DNA of 64,000 nucleotides from Tachypleus tridentatus (Eukaryota > Arthropoda > Merostomata > Xiphosura > Limulidae), in NCBI RefSeq assembly GCF_004210375.1, contig NC_134831.1:2666001-2730000 (forward strand), read 5' to 3'. Below are positions 1 to 13,800 of the stretch, one piece after another (position 1 is the stretch's first letter; each line of letters opens with the position of its first letter). Made by a program: the position numbers and the translations under genes. The notes under the pieces were generated by a model. It had not been told where the DNA came from. It saw only the letters and a program-made list of their open reading frames with translations, and did not search any database.

Positions 1-85
1 CTTACACTGCTAAATTAGGGATGGCGAGCACAGATAGCTCTCGTGTAGCTTTGCGTAAAATTCAGAAACAAAAACAAACAAATTA
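1..85 (+). mobile_element. SINE-A, 3' part, cut by window edge
   Basis: Starts in cttacactgctaaattaggg and ends in an A/C-rich tail (aaacaaacaaa). Confidence 0.85.
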
Positions 86-465
86 TTCTGCTTATTTTTT
101 ATTGCATGATAGCTCAAAAACCAAAACAACAGTATTAACCAATTTCATTGATGTGACATAATTTCAAACAGAGTATTCGCTTATATAAGTGTTGTTAATA
201 ACTAGTACTAATTACAAAAAAAACAAAAAACAATTCTAGTGCAAACGATGTTATCATTAACCCTAGAGGTTAGCTTTCTTACAGAACTTTGATGTTTCTT
301 TAAAAATATTTTTACAGGGTGAAACGGGAATTAACCAGCCAATAATAGATAATAAATATTATACTTGGAACCTCACTGTATTTAGCACTTGCTTATAAAT
401 ACGACTTTCCTATGAACATTCAAACAATGCATTAAAAACAAATAAGGAAAACATCAGTCCTTCAT

Positions 466-915
466 AAAACAACTTAAACAAAATAGTAAGGATGGCTAAC
501 ATCAATCCTTCAAAAGCAATACAAACAAAAAGTAAGGATGGCTAACATCAATCCTTCAAAAGCAATACAAACAAAATAGTAAGGATGGCTAACATCAATC
601 CTTCAAAAGCAATACAAACAAAAAGTAGGGATGGCTAACATCAATCCTTCAAAAGCATACAAACAAAATAGTAAGGATGGCTAATATCAGTCGTGTAAAA
701 GGAATACAAACAAAATAGTAGGGATGGCTAATATCAGTCGTGTAAAAGCAATACAAACAAAATAGTAAGGATGGCTAATATCAGTCGTGTAAAAGCAATT
801 CAAACAAAATAGTAATGATGGCTAGTATCAGTCGTGTAAAAACAATACAAACAAAATAGTAAGGATGGCTAGTATCAGTCGTGTAAAAACAGTGTAAATA
901 AGATAGTAGGGATTG
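466..915 (+). repeat. 47-bp minisatellite, about 10 copies
   Basis: gatggct recurs at 491, 537, 584, 630, 676, 723, 770, 817 and 864 (46-47 bp steps). Copies fall into two subtypes, catcaatcct and tatcagtcgt. The unit resembles a shortened SINE-A tail (agggatggct, then a aaacaaac stretch). Confidence 0.92.
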
Positions 916-1286
916 CACTTGCATCATTCTTACATGATAGCACAGTCAAGACTTAACATATAACAATATATATAATTATCAATCAAAGTTAAATTCAGTT
1001 TATCCTATTGTTGTCTGTTAACGTTACATAATAACCCAAAACCGATACAAATGCCATCCTAACCACCATATTTACACTGTTTTTAAGGTCAATATTGACC
1101 CATTCTACATTTACTTCCTTTTTCGGTAAGGTTTTTTTTTACCTGTACAATGTATATCACAATAATCATAGTGTGCATTACGTTTATATGTATATGTATA
1201 CACATACGTGTGTATTCCTAGATAATTGGATGTATAGAAAATGGTAAGTTGACGTTAACACCTGAAGAATACATATTGCACACTTA

Positions 1287-1382
1287 GCTTGTTTGTTTTA
1301 AAGCAAAGCCACATAAAGCTATCTGCTGTGTCCACTACGGAGAATCGAACCCTGAATTTTAGCGCTGTAAGTTCGTAGATAC
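1287..1382 (-). mobile_element. SINE-C, diverged
   Basis: Minus strand shows cgctaaaattcagggttcga and cagcagatagc. Confidence 0.7.
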
Positions 1383-1713
1383 AAATTACGTTTTATAACT
1401 TGATTTACAACACTTGAGCTAGTCATTTTGCATTGGTGTCACAAATATAATAGAAAATATTTCCATTATAGTGGTCGTTTCAAACCAAATTTGACCTCAC
1501 ATCACCCCCTGTGTAATTTCATAATACAGAATTTTATCAGAAACTCATTATAGTGTTGTTAGAAATATGAACAATAATTTACCCCTGTATTCTTATAGCA
1601 TCATTGATATCAACAATTAAAAAGCTTCGAGCACCTTTAACACAAAATACGGGAGTTAAGTACGTGTTAAATAGTTTCCTTATATTTAATTTATTTGTTT
1701 TATTAATTAAGCG

Positions 1714-1825
1714 ATGAGTTGCTTGAAACCAGAGGATCCAGACCGTCGAGCTAGTAAGGATCTTGATAAAAGAATCGCCCAGTGGATGAGAGAGTATGAA
1801 AAAGTCATCAAACTGCTTCTTTTAG
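1714..1825 (+). CDS. G alpha exon 1 (start codon, N-terminal helix)
   Basis: Starts at an ATG in AT-rich upstream DNA and encodes [15 protein letters not shown], then a charged helix ending KLLLL. Donor is gtaagt after the first base of the P-loop Gly codon (phase 1), the same place as in vertebrate Gs. Ser replaces Gly2; Cys3, the usual palmitoylation site, is kept. Confidence 0.88.
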
Positions 1826-4800
1826 GTAAGTGAAGATTTAGGTTAGAAACCTATACGTCTTGAGGATTTTAAAATTTCGCGAAAACCTACAGAAGGTCCA
1901 CATGCGCTAGTCGTCCCTACTTTTGTACTTATAGAGTTTGGACTATTTTACTCGAACACTCCAAAAGACGACTCAAAGGCAATGAGTCGCGAACCATGAA
2001 TTATTGTATTTTTCTGCTCTTATTTTACCTAATTAACATATTTATGTTTGCCCTGTCCATTTGTTGGTCTCGTTTGTTCGAATGGCTGTCGCACCAAACA
2101 TGCTCGGCTTTTACCAACGCTAGCGCGGATAGCCCTCGTGTAGATTTACGCGAAATTCAAAACAAGCAAACAATTCTCCAAACTAAAGAGTTGGAGGAAG
2201 AGGTCTAGTGTACTTGACCCTCCTGGGTATACAAATATATATATACCCAAATACCAGAGAGAGAGAGAGAGACTAAAGAGTTGTACTGGTCGGATATGTA
2301 ATATTTCACAGAAATGGTTTAAAGAAAGAGAATAGTGTAGGTGTTTGTATTATGTTTCTCATGTAGGTGTTTGTATTATGTTTCTCATGTAGGTGTTTGT
2401 ATTATGTTTCTCATGTAGGTGTTTGTATTATGTTTCTCATAAACTGAAAACATGATTATAAAGGGTTTCGTGATAAGTTGTTTAGTCTGAACAATCTATC
2501 ACGACAGTTTTGTTTGTTTGTTTGTTTGTTTTGGAATTTCGCACAAAGCTACTCAAGGGCTATCTGTGCTAGCCGTCCCTAATTTAGCAGTGCAAGACTA
2601 GAGGGAAGGCAGCTAATCATCACCACCCACCGCCAACTCTTGGGCTACTCTTTTACCAACGAAAAGTGGGATGGACCGTAACATTATAACGTCCCCACGG
2701 CTGGGAGGGCGATCATGTTTGGCGCGACTCAGGCGCGAACCCGCATCACGACAGTGAAATACAAATTTCTTTTCAGAAAGCCCCCCGCTAGTACAGCGGT
2801 AGTCTACGAATTTACAACGCTAAAGCCAGGGTTCGATTCCCCTCGGTGGTTTCAGCAGATAGCCCGATGTGGCTTTGCTATAAAAAAAAAACACACACAA
2901 CTTTCAGAAATTTTCAGTTAATTTTTTTTTTCTAGTGTTAAAGAACCATATTTACTGGCTTCAGCTTTTCTAACTTGAGAAGTGGGGTTTGGAAACATAT
3001 AGTGGGGTCAAATTTAAAACCTGATTAAAGAGCAGCGTTATCCTGGAGAAGCTAACAACATTTCAGGTGGTTCTTTCCCCTCTCCCTGCTAGCGCTGGCC
3101 CTTAGGGGCACGTGTCTTATTTTTTCTTGTCTTACTACATGTATGAGGCTTTTGAAAAAAAAACAACAAATATGTATATGTATGTATGTTGCTGACAGTA
3201 TGATTCTTTATTCTGATTATTAGATGTTGTAATTATTTCACCCACTAGATGGCAAGGTTTTGTATTAAAATAAGTTTATATTTCATAAGGTGGTGAAGCA
3301 CTTTCGTCTCCACACAATAAACCAGGTAATGAATATATTGTTTTCACACAGTACAAACTCTTGTAAGGCTCGAATAAATATCAATAATATTTATTCATCC
3401 GATTTAAATTGCCCGGATACGACGTTGTGATGTGCTAATAAAACGCCTCCCAGTGGCTCAAAAGTAAACTCGAGAGTTTAGACGTCAAAAATCTGGTTTC
3501 GGTATGAATTTCGCGCAAATCTATTTGAGGGATATCTACGCTAGTCGTCCATAATTTAGCAGTGAAAGACTAGATGGAAAGCAGCTAGTTATCATCAACC
3601 ATCGTCAGATTGCGAGCCGAGCCATCTGGGTTCGGTACTCGTGGTAACCTTTGCGCTTAAACACAATGAAACGAACAAAGTTAGTGAAATTGTATATTTA
3701 ATCTTTGTCTGCAGACAAAATCTAGCTAATGGTTGAATCACGTGAGCTCTTCTAGACGAATCATTTTCCCTCATTTTAAGCTCGTTAAACGTAAGTTTGA
3801 TGATTCCATGAGAAACTGGTGACTTCATTTTTCTAAGCATTGTAAATGACATGTTCCTGTTTCTCATATAGATATCACATTGGTCCACGTCATGTTTTAC
3901 ATGTGTAACTGTACAGATAATAACTGTTGTTGACTTTTATTAGTATTTCCTAAGTGTAATAAATCTCGGTATTAGAAACGCCGAAAGTTAAATTACATTT
4001 CATATTATAAATTATTTTCTAATTATTATAAATTCGCTATTCAATGAGGGTAAATCTTATGCCTGCATATTTACAGATATAAAATGGATTTCCAGTCAAA
4101 CACATTTCTTATCATTGGTTAAATAGAGCAGAAGCTGTAAGAACGTTTATAGATCTATATCTTTCCTATTTATCTGATTAAATGTTCGATAGCATAGTTT
4201 GTAACATGATAATCTGGCAAGGTGCTTAAATAAATAAATCACAGTCAACAGCATGGTTTGGAAAATAACTAAAGTAGTGGTAATTCCTCTTATCATGTAG
4301 GTTATTTGCATAGTACCAAACATAGGAAAGCTTCATGTTTTATATATATATATTTCATGAAATAAATTTCAACTGAATTCCTAATAAAAAACAAGAAATA
4401 CAAGTGTTTATCTCGCGCGAATGTTCTCAGTGGGGGAATTCTAAGTTTTAAACGAACTAATATCTAATGCTTCCAGCCTCCAAAGCTCTGTTTAACTATC
4501 ACATTTTCGGTGTTGTTTAAATATTTGTTCGTATCAATATCAAAGTTGTCCTCTGCTAGCACAGCGGTAAGTCTACAGATTTACAACGTTAAAATCAGGG
4601 ATTCGATTCTCCTCGGTGGACTCAGCAGATAGCATGATGTGTCTTTGCTATAAGAGAACACACACAGTATCAAAGTCGATTTATTTTGTTCTTCAATGAC
4701 GTCACTCTACAAATCTTATTACAACTAACAATATTTTGATTATCATCAGAAACACAGCAAACGTATGATGATGGTTAATATGAGTACCACCAAAAATAAT

Positions 4801-7800
4801 TGATTTTGGTTAAAACAGATTGCCAATGTCAACTGATTGTAGTCACTGTGAGTACCACCAAAAATAATTGATTTTGGTTAAAACAGATTGCCAATGTCAA
4901 CTGATTGTAGTCACTGTGAGTACCACCAAAAATAATTGATTTTGGTTAAAACAGATTGCCAATGTCAACTGATTGTAGTCACTGTGAGTACCACCAAAAA
5001 TAATTGATTTTGGTCAACGTGGGTACTATAGCAAAAAAAGTAACGAGATTGTGTGCCATTAGGAGTACCATCACAACAATACGATTTGCGTGAAAATAAG
5101 TACCATTACAAACATCTGATTTTCATGTTTAAGTACCAGGCAACTGAAAATAACAAAAAATACACAAATGTACCAATCATGTTATACAATATCAGTTACT
5201 GATACACTTTTAACGTAAGAAGTTTGATATATAGTTCTTAAAGGGGTATTTACTGTGAACTTATGGCATAACAGCTAGAAATTAGAAATATAAATATGAA
5301 AATAAACATTTTGGTAAAATTTCTCCTTAAAATGTCAAAAAAAGGCTCAACATTATTTAGTAATTGAAGCTTGTGTGAGTGTACGTACGCACTAGGCGAT
5401 GGTGTGCTTTATCAGTTATCACGTAATAAACATCACAGGTGTTACCTTGGCAGAATTTTCATATCACGATTCCCACCATTACAATTTTTATTGTACTTTT
5501 TTTATATAAATGCCACGCATATAAAGTGTTTTTATTGAAAAAAAATTGTTTACTATTAAGTCCTGTATTAAAAGTACAGCATGTATACTTATATTAAGCA
5601 GGCTAGCAGCTTCGACATTTACGTTAGAAACGTTTCTGAATAACATTAAAACGTTTCAATAACGACGTTATAGTTTCATCTTCATCGCCATTCAGTTTCA
5701 CAACAGTCGAAGTTTGCCTTTTGCAATATTGTTTATTTGTTTTTTGAATTTCGCGCAAAGCTACTCGAGGGCTATCTGTGCTACCCGTCCCTAATTTAAT
5801 AGTGTAAGACTAGAGGGTAGGCAGATAGTCATCACCACCCACCGCCAACTCTTGGGCTGCTCTTTTACCAACGAATAGTGGGATTGAACATCACATTATA
5901 ACGCCCTCATGGCTGTGAGGGCGAGCATGTTTGGTGCGACCGAGATTCGAACCCGCGACCCTCGGATTACGAGTCGAACGCTTTAACACGCTTGGCCATG
6001 CCAGGCCTCTTTTGCAATATAATTTATCTGCACAACGTAATAAGAGGTTTATATCAACAACACAATTAACTTTGTACTCTTGTTGTAATTATCTAAGAAT
6101 ATTCAACAGTGGATAAGCTACTGAATAACAGATAAAACTAATTTTAATTCCGGCTATCATAAGCAGCAGTAAGTTCTACGCGTAAAATGCAACCTTTGTT
6201 ATTCTTGAAAGAACTGTCATGGCGGATATCAAACGGCACTTATCCGAAAGTTATGATTCATACGAATAGTGTAAAGTTTAACGGATTTATAAGCATAAAT
6301 TAAGTAACAAACACAAATTAACAAAGACATGAAGACGATTACTGTGATTGGTTTCGACATACCACCTATGTCATTTTGAAGTGTATACTGTGTTTTGATT
6401 TTCACATCTGTAGGCAGAACGAAGTAACTTGATTATTCATGTGAAGTTATATTCATAAACTTGCAGGGGCTGGAGAGTCAGGTAAAACCACCATTTTGAA
6501 ACAGATGAGAATTCTACATCTTCAGGGGTTCTCAGAAAAGTAAGTATGAGAGTAAAAACTTACAAATTAAAGGGTTATTTTTTGATAAATTGTTTAGGCA
6601 GAGTATTCATGATGAAACTTTGTAGAATGGCCGGCAACTGCCTGTTGTGGAAACACGAGTGTAGAGGACGACGTTTCGAAAGTCTTCCGCCTTTGGTCTT
6701 AGAGTCCTTGAAGACGAAACGTCGTCCTTTACACTCGTGTCTCCACAACATGCAGTTGCCGGCCATTCTACAAAGGTTCAACAATTATAGGGATTATTTT
6801 TCACTCATCGTGCTATAAATTGGTTTACAAGACTTATTGTTAAAGCATTTTGATGTAATACACACACACATATATTTTCATAGAAGTCCATATGTAGATG
6901 TGTATATAAAAAATTAAAAAGTGCATCATTTTAGTATATAACATATAGTACTTTAAAACGCGTTACGTAACAAAGCGATTAGAATTTTTGTTGTGAAATT
7001 TTTTAATATTGAGGAACGAAGTTCTGTAAACGGGTAGTAAAACAATACTTACACGTTTTGTTCAAACTGTCTTAAGTATTCATTATAATATTTCATATGC
7101 TATGCTTAGACGCTAATTTCTGTTAAATGTTAAACTGTGTTTTTTCAAGTGCTGGATGAACGAGAACTATTTTTAATACACAATTCTTCTCCATTAGTCG
7201 GATTAAGTTTATTTTCTAGAATAAGTTAAAACGTTTTAGGAAAAGTCCTTTGTTTATAAGAAATTACACTTTCAATAATAATAATAAATTTTTTTTTTGT
7301 CTTGAACTGAGACTAAGTTTAGAACAAAATTCTACCTTGCTTCGTTACACATGCGAAGAAAGTTATACACATTCATAATACCACAATAAGAGTTTACAAA
7401 TACAAGACTTGGCAAATAAATCCGTCCAAAAACTTTAAACTTCCAGCGACTCATTGAAAAGTCTGCAGGTTTACCACTCTAAAAATCGGATTCGATACCC
7501 GTGATGAGCTGAACACAGAGACCCTATTGTACACGTTTGTGCTGAAGGCAAACATACCAATTTATTCTCAAGTTTATAATACGATAGTGTAAGAAAATTT
7601 TGCCAACAAATGACATAGAGATAATTCTAAAGTAATGCTAAAAACCGGGTTTCGATACCTGTGATGAGCACAGCACAAATAACCCATTGTGGAGATTTAC
7701 ACTTAATTACAACTATACCAATTTGTCACTGAGTTTTTAAATACGACATTCTCTGAGAACGTTTTGCAACCCAGTAGCACAGCTGAAAGGTTATAATGCT

Positions 7801-10800
7801 AGAAATCTGTTTTCAATACCCATGGTGGGCACAGTACAAATAGCCCATAACTACAAACAAACGAAAAATGTTGTCTATTATATATACTATCAACAATTTG
7901 TTCTAACATGGAAAATAGACACTCATTTTAAAGCAATCATACGTTAAAAGTTATAATAAATTAAGTTAAACAAAGTTGTTGTTTTTTTTACGGCATACTT
8001 GACTTTCCATAATTTCTTACTGTTTAATATCAGGAAAAGTGAGTTTTCCTACAATATTTATTTTGTAACCATGAAAAAGAAACAACGTGCTTGCATTAGG
8101 TCGAAGTTGTTCAAAAGAAAACAAAAAACATGACGTTATGTTTTAACGATTCACATACGAGCCCTTCCGCTAGTGGTCACGTGAAAAGTAGTTACATATA
8201 ACTTTTAGTCTAGATAACAGAACGTCATACTAATAATGCACAGGAGTGGTCGTTTTAGTGAAACAGACCAGCTTATCTCACTTTCTCCTAATATCATCAG
8301 TGTTATACATTATTCAAATCCTCTATATTATATACGTTCACTCTGGTGAGTAAAAATGTCATACATTCGTAGGTGCTACATTAAAACATATTTTACTTTT
8401 AAGGATACGAAATTATAAAAATAAAAAACTGAATTGCATTTCATATCTTCAAAAAAAAAACTATGACCTTACGGTGTGAAGTTATGGACATTTAAAAATT
8501 GGATACCATTATCAGTAGCAACTATTTCTAACTAGTTGTGAAGATATATATATATATAATTCTTATGAAACGGAATAATTCTCAATTTAAATAAAAACGC
8601 CTCGGTTACTGAGAATAGGTTTTACTTTTTTCTAACATCATGAGCTTGTAAAGGTAATCAAAGTCAGTTAATTCAAAACAGTTTCAGGTTATATATTTAT
8701 TTAAAAACAATAAAAATTCCTAAATATTTTTAACAAGTTGTGGACTATACTATTGTACTTTAAATTTTTATTTATACTTAAATGTAAATAATATGTAGTG
8801 TACTCCAACTATTCGCCATCTCTACTGTACTTGTGCTTTTGTGTTACCAATACTCTAATTCAACAGCCTATTGTACTAAAGAATTCATCATAGATAGTAC
8901 TTACCTGTTAAACTAGGGTTACGTGATGCAGTGACCGTATCTGAGCCCTACATGTGCTAAACCTAGGATCTTTCTTTCATTCACCCACCACAGAGAGGAC
9001 TATAAGCAGTATTGTTAACGTAATGCCAACAAACAGATTTCACCTTTGATGGTTCCTACTTGTGGTATCTAGAGTCTTTATGTCCTTTACCTAACAAAGA
9101 AAATCCATGAAAGTTACTTTTGACGTAAGGTAAACAAAAAGTTTATTTAACTGTTTCTCACCTCATGAATATTTTTCATCAGAGAAAGACAAGACAAAGT
9201 TCAGGAAATCAGACAAAACGTTCTACAAGCTATCAAGGTAAGTTTGGTGAGTTTTTAATGTTTTACAACTTCATTATCTGAACACGAACTTTAATTTGTG
9301 ATAAATATATAATGTTGGATTTGAATATATGTAATTAAATATCTGTTTTTGAATTTAAATTCATATTAAATACCTATTGTTGGATTTTAGTTGGTTTTAA
9401 GCGCCTAATACTCAGTTTTACTTTTATAAATATATAGAAATTAATTTTATGCTAAATAATATCAGATTACCTTTATTCATTCATTAGTTCATTAACGCCC
9501 TCTTGAGATAAATTTCAGTTTAGGCTTCTTTTCTTTTTTTAACTTTTATGGTTTCTGACGACATCAACGTTTAAGTATTATATTCCATTCAGAGATAATA
9601 GTTTCATTTATGTAGTTTTAGTTTACACTCTTTGTAAGCTGTGAAATCTACATGAGAAAGTAGTCGTTTTGTTATATTAAAGGAAGGCACGGCATTGCCG
9701 GGTGGTTAAGGCACTCGACTCGTAATCCGATGGTCGAGAGTTCGAATCCCCGTCGCAACAAACATGCTTGCCCTTTCAGCCGTAGAGGTGTTACAATGTG
9801 TCGGTCAATCCCACTATTTGTTTGTAAAAAAGTAGCCCAAGAATTAGCGGTGGGTGGTGATGACTAGTTGCTTTCCCTCTAGTCTTACTCTGCTAAATTA
9901 GGGACGGCTAGCGCAGATATCCCTCGAGTAGCTTTGCGCGAACCTCAAAACAAACTAATATATTAAACGATAACTTGAAAATAATTTATCAGCTTTTTTT
10001 TCTGTTATATTAGTTTTTCTAGAACTGATATTCCTGGTGAACCTACTGTTCAAAACTTAACACCGAAATATAAAAAAAATTTATTGAGTAATAATACTGC
10101 ACGTTGTGCTTTAAAATATATCTTGTTACTTCTGTGTTCATAATTCGTAACGATCACCCCAGATGTAGTATTGAGGCCAGTATTTTGTCTAATGAATATG
10201 AAAAAATATATTATATTTGTATGATCTTATTTTCGTCATAACAACCTGTCGAAGTGACAGGACAATGTTACAGGAGTTCTAGAGACTGGCTTTCAGAATT
10301 AACTCTGAAAAAAAATCTTTAAATAAATAAAACATTGTTGAAAATATTACATCTAATTTATCTCAAAGATGTTTTAAAATTACGGTACAACAAAAATGTT
10401 AGAAAGTAAAAAAATAAAAATAAAATTCACGCTTATACGTTTCTGTTTGTTAAATTCCACATAAAGATACTAAAAGTATATATACATATATCTGTGCTAG
10501 CTGTCTCCGGTTTTGAAACTATAACTAGAAGAAAGGCGCCTAGTCAACACCACCCGTCGGCAGCACGGAATACTGGGATTGACCATTACATGCAGATCTC
10601 CCCCCACACATAACTGAATCCCATCACCAACCATACTCGTTCTTTCAGCTGTTGGGACGTTATGACATGAAAATCAATCCGATTATTCGGTTAGATTAAT
10701 CCAAGAATTGGCGGTGTGTGGAGTTGGCTAAGTGATTTCCTACTAGTCTATCGCTTCTCAATTATAGACGGCTAGCGCAAGTAGTCCACGAACTGATTTG

Positions 10801-13800
10801 CGCAAAATTCACCAAACAGTTTCTACAACCACACTATTATTCACGTTTAGTGATAACATGCGGTTTTATTAAAACAAATTATAAGAAATGTTTCAGTGCT
10901 TCCCTCACAACACTAAAAACTTGTTTAATATTGACATGCAGGAACTTACAGCAAATATGAGATACCTTCGCCCACCAGTGACGATAGCTAACCCGGAAAA
11001 TATGGAGAGTCTACAATTTATTCACAACTTGGATATGATGGATAACTATACCTTCCCACAGGTAAGTTATGTTGTATTACGACCTAACATATCGTGCAGA
11101 AACTTGGCATGATTTTCTCGTGTTATAATTTCGTTAAATGTCAGATTGGGTCCCTTCGCTGTTAACGACGTTTTCGACTGTAATCCCAATAAGCGAGATT
11201 AATCGAGTTTAGGTGATTTAGGTTGGACACAAAGTGTCGATGTTAATATAACCCTATACAAAAATCTCTACAATAAAAGTACAACAGTATAAAAGTTATT
11301 ATAAAATAATAGTGTATATCTGTATATAATAAAAATCAGTATATATGGCAGAGCACTGCAAATCTCTCAATAAAGGGAATCTAAATTACAAACGAAACAA
11401 TTAACTTTTCCTCATGATTCGAGCTGTGTTTCTATTGTTAAGAACACAGTATTAGGATTTGAATGACTTATTAAAGTGTTTGTTTTCTTTTTGAATTTCG
11501 CGCAAAGCTACTCGAGGGCTATCTGCACTAGCCGTCCCTAATTTAGCAGTGTAAGACTAGAGGGAAAGCAAATAGTCATCACCACCAACCGCCAACTTTT
11601 GAGCTACTCTTTTACCAACGAATAGTGGGATTGACCGTCACATTATAATGCCCTCACGGTTGAAAGGGTGAGCATGTTTGGTGTGACGGGGATTCAAACC
11701 TGCGACCTTTGAATTACGAGTCGAACGCCTTAATCCACCTTGTCATACCGGGCCCTTAGTAAAGTAAATGAAACATTGTAGTTTCATACAACAGGTATTC
11801 GAAACCTTAACTTCGGCGAGGTAAACTGTTAACTTTTTCTCAGTTTGTGATCTTTTTTAATACATTTTGGACTTCGCGTGAAGCTACTCTATGATTATCT
11901 GCGCTAGTCGTCCCTAATTTAAAAGTGATAAACTAAGGGGAAGATAGCTGGTTAACACGACTCTCCACCACTCTTAGGCTACATTTCAACCAACCAGAAG
12001 TAGGAGCTGACCGTTACGTCACCACACCCCTACAGCTAAAAGAGAGAGCATTTTAAGTCAGCCGCGAGATTTCCAGTCGAAATCCCTAACCACCAGGCCA
12101 TGCTGAACACATCATATTGTGTAGATTTCTGTTAAAACTAATTAACGAACTAGCTAAAAGGCTTAAAGCCGAAGGCTGGCGTACTATTAGAAAGCAGTAC
12201 GCTTAGCATTTAGTTTAGCTAGTTAATCTATTATAAGCGCAGAATAGGTTACCTGCCATATGACAACTACAGGGATCTGACTCGTAAATCTACCTGTAAA
12301 AGCTCTCAACATTAACTTCTAAGTTAGTGAGGTAGGGCTGATTTTGTAAATATGTATACAAATATTTCACCATTTAAACGGGTTCATATTAACTTTGGAA
12401 ATTTGTCTTTATTTTAAAGTTATTTGGGTTGATAACTCGATTAAATATAAACATTTAGGTAAATACATTAATTCCGCTAAAGGTGTAAGATATTCGTGAG
12501 TTGAACATTAGGTTTCGAAATTAGGCCCTTTCCCAATGAATCTTCTGCAAAAACACGTTATAAAAGAATTCATACACTGTCAAGAAATGATCAGAATATT
12601 TTAGTTCAGCGTTTTTATTTCTTATGTAATATTTTCATGTATTAATTTACTCTTTACTTTTCTATAACATTACAACTGATATGATGAAGTTCAAAACTTA
12701 TATATTTCTTCAGTAGTTTTGCATTGAAGATGTCTTTTCCTTTCTACAGGAATTTTATGAGCACGTGACAAAAGTCTGGGCTGATGAAGGAATACAAGAA
12801 TGCTATGGTAGATCTAATGAATTTTCTTTGATAGACTCTGCCAAATAGTAAGTAACATTCTTCTCACTTTAAAATGAAAAACTGTAATCGAATCCCCGTC
12901 ACACTAAATATGTTTGCCTTTTCAGACGTGGGGGCGTTATAATACGGTCAATCTCACAATTCGTTGATAAAAGAGCAGCCCTAGAATTGGCGATGGGTGG
13001 TGATGAATAGCTGCCTTCCATTTAGCCTTACACTGCTAAATTAGGGATGGCTAGCGCAAATTACCCTCGAGTAGCTTTGCGCGAAATTCAAAACAAACCA
13101 ATCAGTTAACCTTGCAATTTCTCTTATACCTGTGATACTTGAGTAATAATTCATAACCTCGTTATTTTGTGTTTTGAGTTTCTGAAGTGAAAATAAATTA
13201 GTAAGGAGAAGAAGGTATTTGTATTGAAATAGTTTCGAATTCTTATCACATCATTACTGTCCACGTCCAGTCACACTCTATCTCACGAAGTTTCATCTTT
13301 AACAATAGCTCACCAGTGTAGTTTCCATGTGAAAAGGCTCGGTTGTAAGGGTGTTATGTCTAAGCTGCTCTGTTCATCTTTGCATAATTTCCATAATCCA
13401 TCTCGTACATAAAGACGGGAATTTCTCGAGCTGCGTCCGGCTATTTAACTGGTACGTAACCGTATGGAATGTTTGTCTGTTTGGAATTAAGAACAAAGCT
13501 ACACAATGGGCTATCTGTGTTCTGCCCATCACGGATATCGAAACCCGATTTCTAGCTGTGTGAGTCTGCAGAAATACCGCTATGTCGCTGGGGGTTAGGG
13601 AAGGATGTAGAGAATGAATAGTTCGAATACCTGTTTCGTTTGCAACTCCTTGTAGTGTCAGAAGTTTTAACAAGTATGTCACGAAGCAACTTGTATACAC
13701 ACATCTCTTCCAGAAGTAGATCCTTCTTCATTATGCTGCTTACAGCTAGTTGTCTGGGGTGCGTGGACTGCTTTTACCTCTATCATTTCTTACTATACAT

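Noticed and set aside
5931..6116. Open reading frame containing [17 protein letters not shown]
   Set aside because: It is translation of a SINE-A in reverse; similar 'proteins' arise from other copies.
6546..6818. Frames on both strands sharing CRMAGNC
   Set aside because: Both come from the two arms of the fold-back palindrome.
9700..9760. tRNA-like sequences with intact B box in SINE heads
   Set aside because: The same heads occur in many SINE-A copies with a SINE body; none has a complete cloverleaf as a stand-alone tRNA gene.
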